NCBI GenBank assembly: GCA_964434935.1 | Contig: CAYSWS010000018.1 | Location: 1 to 15,956, forward strand | Source: CAYSWS01 sp964434935 | GTDB taxonomy: Bacteria > Patescibacteriota > WWE3 > UBA101185 > UBA10185 | Reading direction: 5' to 3' | DNA: 15,956 bases | Shown here: positions 13,434 to 15,956 of the stretch, piece after piece | How the letters are laid out: every line of letters starts with the position of its first letter | Numbering within the stretch: the stretch's first letter is position 1 | Program-made: the position numbers and the translations under genes | Notes under the pieces: generated by a model | What the model was told of the DNA's origin: nothing | The model's database searches: none | Seen by the model: only the letters and a program-made list of their open reading frames with translations

Positions 13434-14552
13434 CTAAGGGTGCCAGATGTGAAATCCGTCAACCCACTGTATAAGATACCAAGATGCAAATGAAAAAAAC
13501 AAGATCTGAGAAAGATAAAATAGAATACGCCGCTTTTTTTCGAATATATCAAACATTGATGTGACATAAATAGGTATGAACCACATGAAGTAAGTTCTGT
13601 TAAACACAGGTGTAAAAAGGTAAAAGGTTAGAAATGGTATCAACGATAGAATGTATTTATTGCTGATCTTTTTAGATAAATACGCGATAGTGGCTAACAC
13701 CCATCCTGAAAAACTCGCTACTAAAGAATACACACCAAAAGGAATGATCTGAAAAAGCTCGATCTTATAGAAGTAACTGATATAAAAGAGGAATGGTCGA
13801 CCTTGGATAAATCTGTTCTGATGAACAAACAGTGTGCCGTTAAGGTAAGTCATGAAATCCTGAGGGCTTTTTAAAAAAGGCAAACTGATCAATATTCCCA
13901 CCATAACTCCCGACAGGAGAAATGCTATTTTGTTTTTTGATTTCAAGATCACAACAGGGAATATCACAAAAGGAAATGTTTTTATAGCAATGGAGAGCGC
14001 ATAAGAAGCTCCGGCCAGTACCTCATCCTTCTCTAATAAGGTCAAAGATAAGAACATGAAAAATATGGCTAGGGGGTCTGCATACGCATAGCCAGTTCTA
14101 AATACAGTATATGGATTAAAGAACCAGATCAGGAGCGCCGTAGTCAAGGGAAGAATGCCTTTCTTTTTAAAAATTTGGAAAAGAAGCAGCCCTACGCCAA
14201 TGTCGGCTAGTAAAACCGGAATTTTCCACAAAACATAGTGAGGAAATCCCGTTTGCAGATGCAATATATAAAAAGGAGCGAAGATATAAAGAAGACCGGG
14301 AAAATAGGCAAAGCCGTGGTTACTAGGATCGTCGGGATTGGAAAAGGATTCTACCGTCCACACGTATGGGTTCTTCCCTGCTATGAGGTCGCCGATGGCT
14401 TTTTCGTAGGCGTATATGTCTTTGCTCTGATCGTTAATGTAAGTACCTCTTTTTAGGACGGCTAAAAGTATGATTACAACTAAGATGGCAGCTTTTAAGG
14501 GCTTTTCGAAGCTGGTCAGTTTTTCTTTAAGAAGGTAAAGTTTTAGGTTCAC
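13434..14552 (-). CDS. GT-C-fold membrane glycosyltransferase (DUF2029/GT87-like)
   Basis: A 372-aa polytopic membrane protein. The first helix (about 20-33) is followed by SKDIYAYEKAIGDLIAGKNPY (43-63, with D45 at the position of the GT-C acid) and GFAYFPGLLYIF (80-91). This is the D..Y....G.NPY...Y.P layout of polyprenyl-phosphate-sugar transferases such as DUF2029/GT87 and PIG-M-like proteins. WFFNPYTVFRTGY, AIKTFPFVIFP and NRTYFMWFIP mark later loops. It probably transfers a sugar from a lipid carrier on the outer face. The start is GTG with an extended -10 box 7 nt before it and no Shine-Dalgarno sequence. The gene upstream on the same strand ends 24 nt away, so the two may also be co-read. 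Sugar and acceptor are unknown. Confidence 0.78.
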   Translation of the reverse strand: MNLKLYLLKEKLTSFEKPLKAAILVVIILLAVLKRGTYINDQSKDIYAYEKAIGDLIAGKNPYVWTVESFSNPDDPSNHGFAYFPGLLYIFAPFYILHLQTGFPHYVLWKIPVLLADIGVGLLLFQIFKKKGILPLTTALLIWFFNPYTVFRTGYAYADPLAIFFMFLSLTLLEKDEVLAGASYALSIAIKTFPFVIFPVVILKSKNKIAFLLSGVMVGILISLPFLKSPQDFMTYLNGTLFVHQNRFIQGRPFLFYISYFYKIELFQIIPFGVYSLVASFSGWVLATIAYLSKKISNKYILSLIPFLTFYLFTPVFNRTYFMWFIPIYVTSMFDIFEKKRRILFYLSQILFFSFASWYLIQWVDGFHIWHP

Positions 14553-14559
14553 TGTGTAT

Positions 14560-14568
14560 ATATTATCA
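14560..14568 (-). promoter_or_regulatory. Extended -10 promoter of the GT87-like gene
   Basis: TGATAATAT on the minus strand (TG at 14568-14567, TAATAT at 14565-14560) ends 7 nt before the GTG at 14552, within the 24-nt gap after the upstream stop. This placement predicts a leaderless message. Confidence 0.5.
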
Positions 14569-14576
14569 AAGTGGGG

Positions 14577-15956
14577 CTATTTATTTTCTGCCGGTTCTTT
14601 TCTAAATATGAAGTATAGGCAGATGCTTACCGTAATAATTGTAACTCCCAAGCTAAGATAAAGGGACCTTTGTGGTTCGAACACTAATTCCAAGTCAAGA
14701 TTGTCAACAATTCCTGTATCTTCTCTTTTTATTAACCAAGAATTGGCAAAATAGTTGGCTTTATAGTGATCATTCGAAGAGATTATTTTTTTATCTTTTG
14801 TCTGCAGGACCCACTTATTATTAAAAGATTGATTGAAGACCAGAAAGAAGTCTTGCGAAATATTCTCTATATGAACTTTGTACTTTGTAGGATTGACCTT
14901 TGCGTAGGTAATCTCCGGTAACTGTTTTTGGGTCTCGGTTTGCCCTACTCCTAAATTTATTATCGGTGTTATTTGCTCTTTGACATTTATTTCTTTAATG
15001 ACATTGGTTGAGTTAACATCTGAAGATACATCATTGTGAAAAGTAATTTTAACAGTATCGTAGTTGTTATTTGGCGCTAGGTTGGCTACAAAAACCCTAT
15101 AACACCTACCGTCTTCTTTCCTGAAGCAAAGACCGTCACTGTTAGCTGCTGCTAAAGTTCCTTTCCACACCAGATATTTATCAGTTATTTCTATGCTGTT
15201 ATCAGGAATATTGTAAATATCCAAGAAAACATCTTCTTCGAAATCATACAAGAATGTGAAATTATATTTTATTCCCTCATCATTGAAAACGGTGATCGTG
15301 TTACCTTCTTCATCGAACTCATACTTTGTTTGTTCTTGCAATAAATTCAATCCAAGGTAGTGGTTCCCCGCTTCTAAAATATGTTTTCCAGCGCTGATCC
15401 AGTTAGGATCCAGATAGTTTTTAAAAGGAATTTCCTGATCGTCTAATAATATATACCCATTTTCATTTTTCTTACTAACGTCAAAAACATTGATCAAGTA
15501 CTCGCCGCTTTGCGAAAGTCCAAATTTATAGCAATAGTCATATGGACATGGAGTTTTTAATAATTTATTCACGTTAGTTGTGATTTCATCATATTGAGTG
15601 TTTATAGAATCATTGAGCAAATTTTTTGAAGACAATTCCTTATGTGAACGATCTATGTAGAGAAAGATCCTTCTAATGATCGAGTAAATGTCGCTATTTA
15701 GCTGTTCTTCAGGTATGTTACTTAAAAATGTGTTAAAAAATCCCAAAATATATGAGTAATCTTGTAGCAGTTTTGTTCTTTCCTCTTCCTGGATTACTTT
15801 ATCCGAGATAAGATAGCTTGATAATTCCGGAAGAGCTTCTAAATTTTCTACTATGTAATCATATAAACTGTTTCCCGGTGTTAACGGCTCAGGTCTTTTT
15901 GGAAATATGGAAGAAGACCCCTTCCATTCCCATGTCTCATTCCAAACCACATTGGA
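14577..15956 (-). CDS. C-terminal part of a large membrane glycan-related protein (5' end beyond window)
   Basis: The frame is open to the right edge, so the true start lies outside; the GTG at 15950 is only an internal codon. About 459 residues are visible. Most form an extracytoplasmic, beta-rich region with a helical part near the visible start (IVENLEALPELSSYL to SHKELSSKN) and Cys residues in CPYDYC. Near the end, the pattern FFLVFNQSFNNKW followed by NYFANSWLI and FEPQRSLYLSLG leads into one membrane helix (about 430-449) and a basic tail. This F.LVF..S....W....NgyaN.W...PQ ending is typical of large GT-C-type membrane proteins whose N-terminal part has many helices; that N-terminal part is not seen, so the enzyme class is inference. 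Together with the next gene it suggests a second glycan locus. Confidence 0.65.
   Translation of the reverse strand, partial: SNVVWNETWEWKGSSSIFPKRPEPLTPGNSLYDYIVENLEALPELSSYLISDKVIQEEERTKLLQDYSYILGFFNTFLSNIPEEQLNSDIYSIIRRIFLYIDRSHKELSSKNLLNDSINTQYDEITTNVNKLLKTPCPYDYCYKFGLSQSGEYLINVFDVSKKNENGYILLDDQEIPFKNYLDPNWISAGKHILEAGNHYLGLNLLQEQTKYEFDEEGNTITVFNDEGIKYNFTFLYDFEEDVFLDIYNIPDNSIEITDKYLVWKGTLAAANSDGLCFRKEDGRCYRVFVANLAPNNNYDTVKITFHNDVSSDVNSTNVIKEINVKEQITPIINLGVGQTETQKQLPEITYAKVNPTKYKVHIENISQDFFLVFNQSFNNKWVLQTKDKKIISSNDHYKANYFANSWLIKREDTGIVDNLDLELVFEPQRSLYLSLGVTIITVSICLYFIFRKEPAENK

Noticed and set aside
1..15956. Recoded TGA (as in Gracilibacteria or Absconditabacteria).
   Set aside because: TGA is used as the stop of the methyltransferase, DUF389 and NDT-like genes, with convincing neighbouring genes immediately after; the standard code fits.
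1..15956. tRNA, rRNA, insertion sequences, attachment sites or phage genes.
   Set aside because: No cloverleaf-like sequence, terminal inverted repeat, transposase, integrase or phage structural motif was seen on either strand.

Overview
The window (roughly 40% GC, dense, mostly single-domain genes, standard genetic code with TGA used as stop) looks like a chromosomal segment of an ultra-small bacterium of the Candidate Phyla Radiation (Patescibacteria), perhaps the Microgenomates side. This placement is inferred from gene content: expanded GT-C membrane glycosyltransferases, a DUF4349-like start, YibE/F, DUF389, a small nucleoside-deoxyribosyltransferase-like protein and a tiny lysine-rich protein. 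No rRNA, tRNA, mobile element or CRISPR array is visible.

Layout. 1-853 (minus): the start of a membrane-anchored protein running off the left edge, then a Mn-type superoxide dismutase. 905-6117 (plus): a surface-glycan block with two tandem paralogous GT-C glycosyltransferases, a SAM methyltransferase and a third GT-C protein, joined by 11-nt and 4-nt overlaps except for a promoter-bearing gap before the methyltransferase. 6114-7367 (minus): an M16 zinc peptidase. 7425-9518 (plus): a secreted Ig-like protein ending in a sortase-like VPPTG signal, then a DUF389 membrane protein whose C-terminus holds three repeats. 9519-11081 (minus): a small NDT-like protein and a YibE/F membrane protein. 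11151-11591 (plus): a small unknown membrane protein. 11588-13241 (minus): a membrane-anchored coiled-coil protein, a 98-aa unknown protein between two terminators, a 35-aa lysine-rich protein and a 76-aa acidic protein. 13434-15956 (minus): another GT-C-like glycosyltransferase and the C-terminal part of a large membrane protein that continues past the right edge.

How it fits together. Both ends and the 905-6117 block point to assembly and decoration of cell-surface polymers with polyprenyl-linked sugars. The Ig-like protein with a sorting signal, the M16 peptidase and the membrane transport-like proteins also act at or near the envelope.

The clearest genome-level signal is in expression. 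Many genes carry an extended -10 box (TGnTAnnnT) 6-7 nt before the start codon with no Shine-Dalgarno sequence, as expected for leaderless mRNAs, and several of these start with GTG. A second set (sodA, the 98-aa gene and the acidic/basic pair) has strong Shine-Dalgarno sequences. The most novel-looking unit is the acidic 76-aa / lysine-rich 35-aa gene pair at 12874-13241. The 35-aa gene is easily missed because it is short and starts with GTG.
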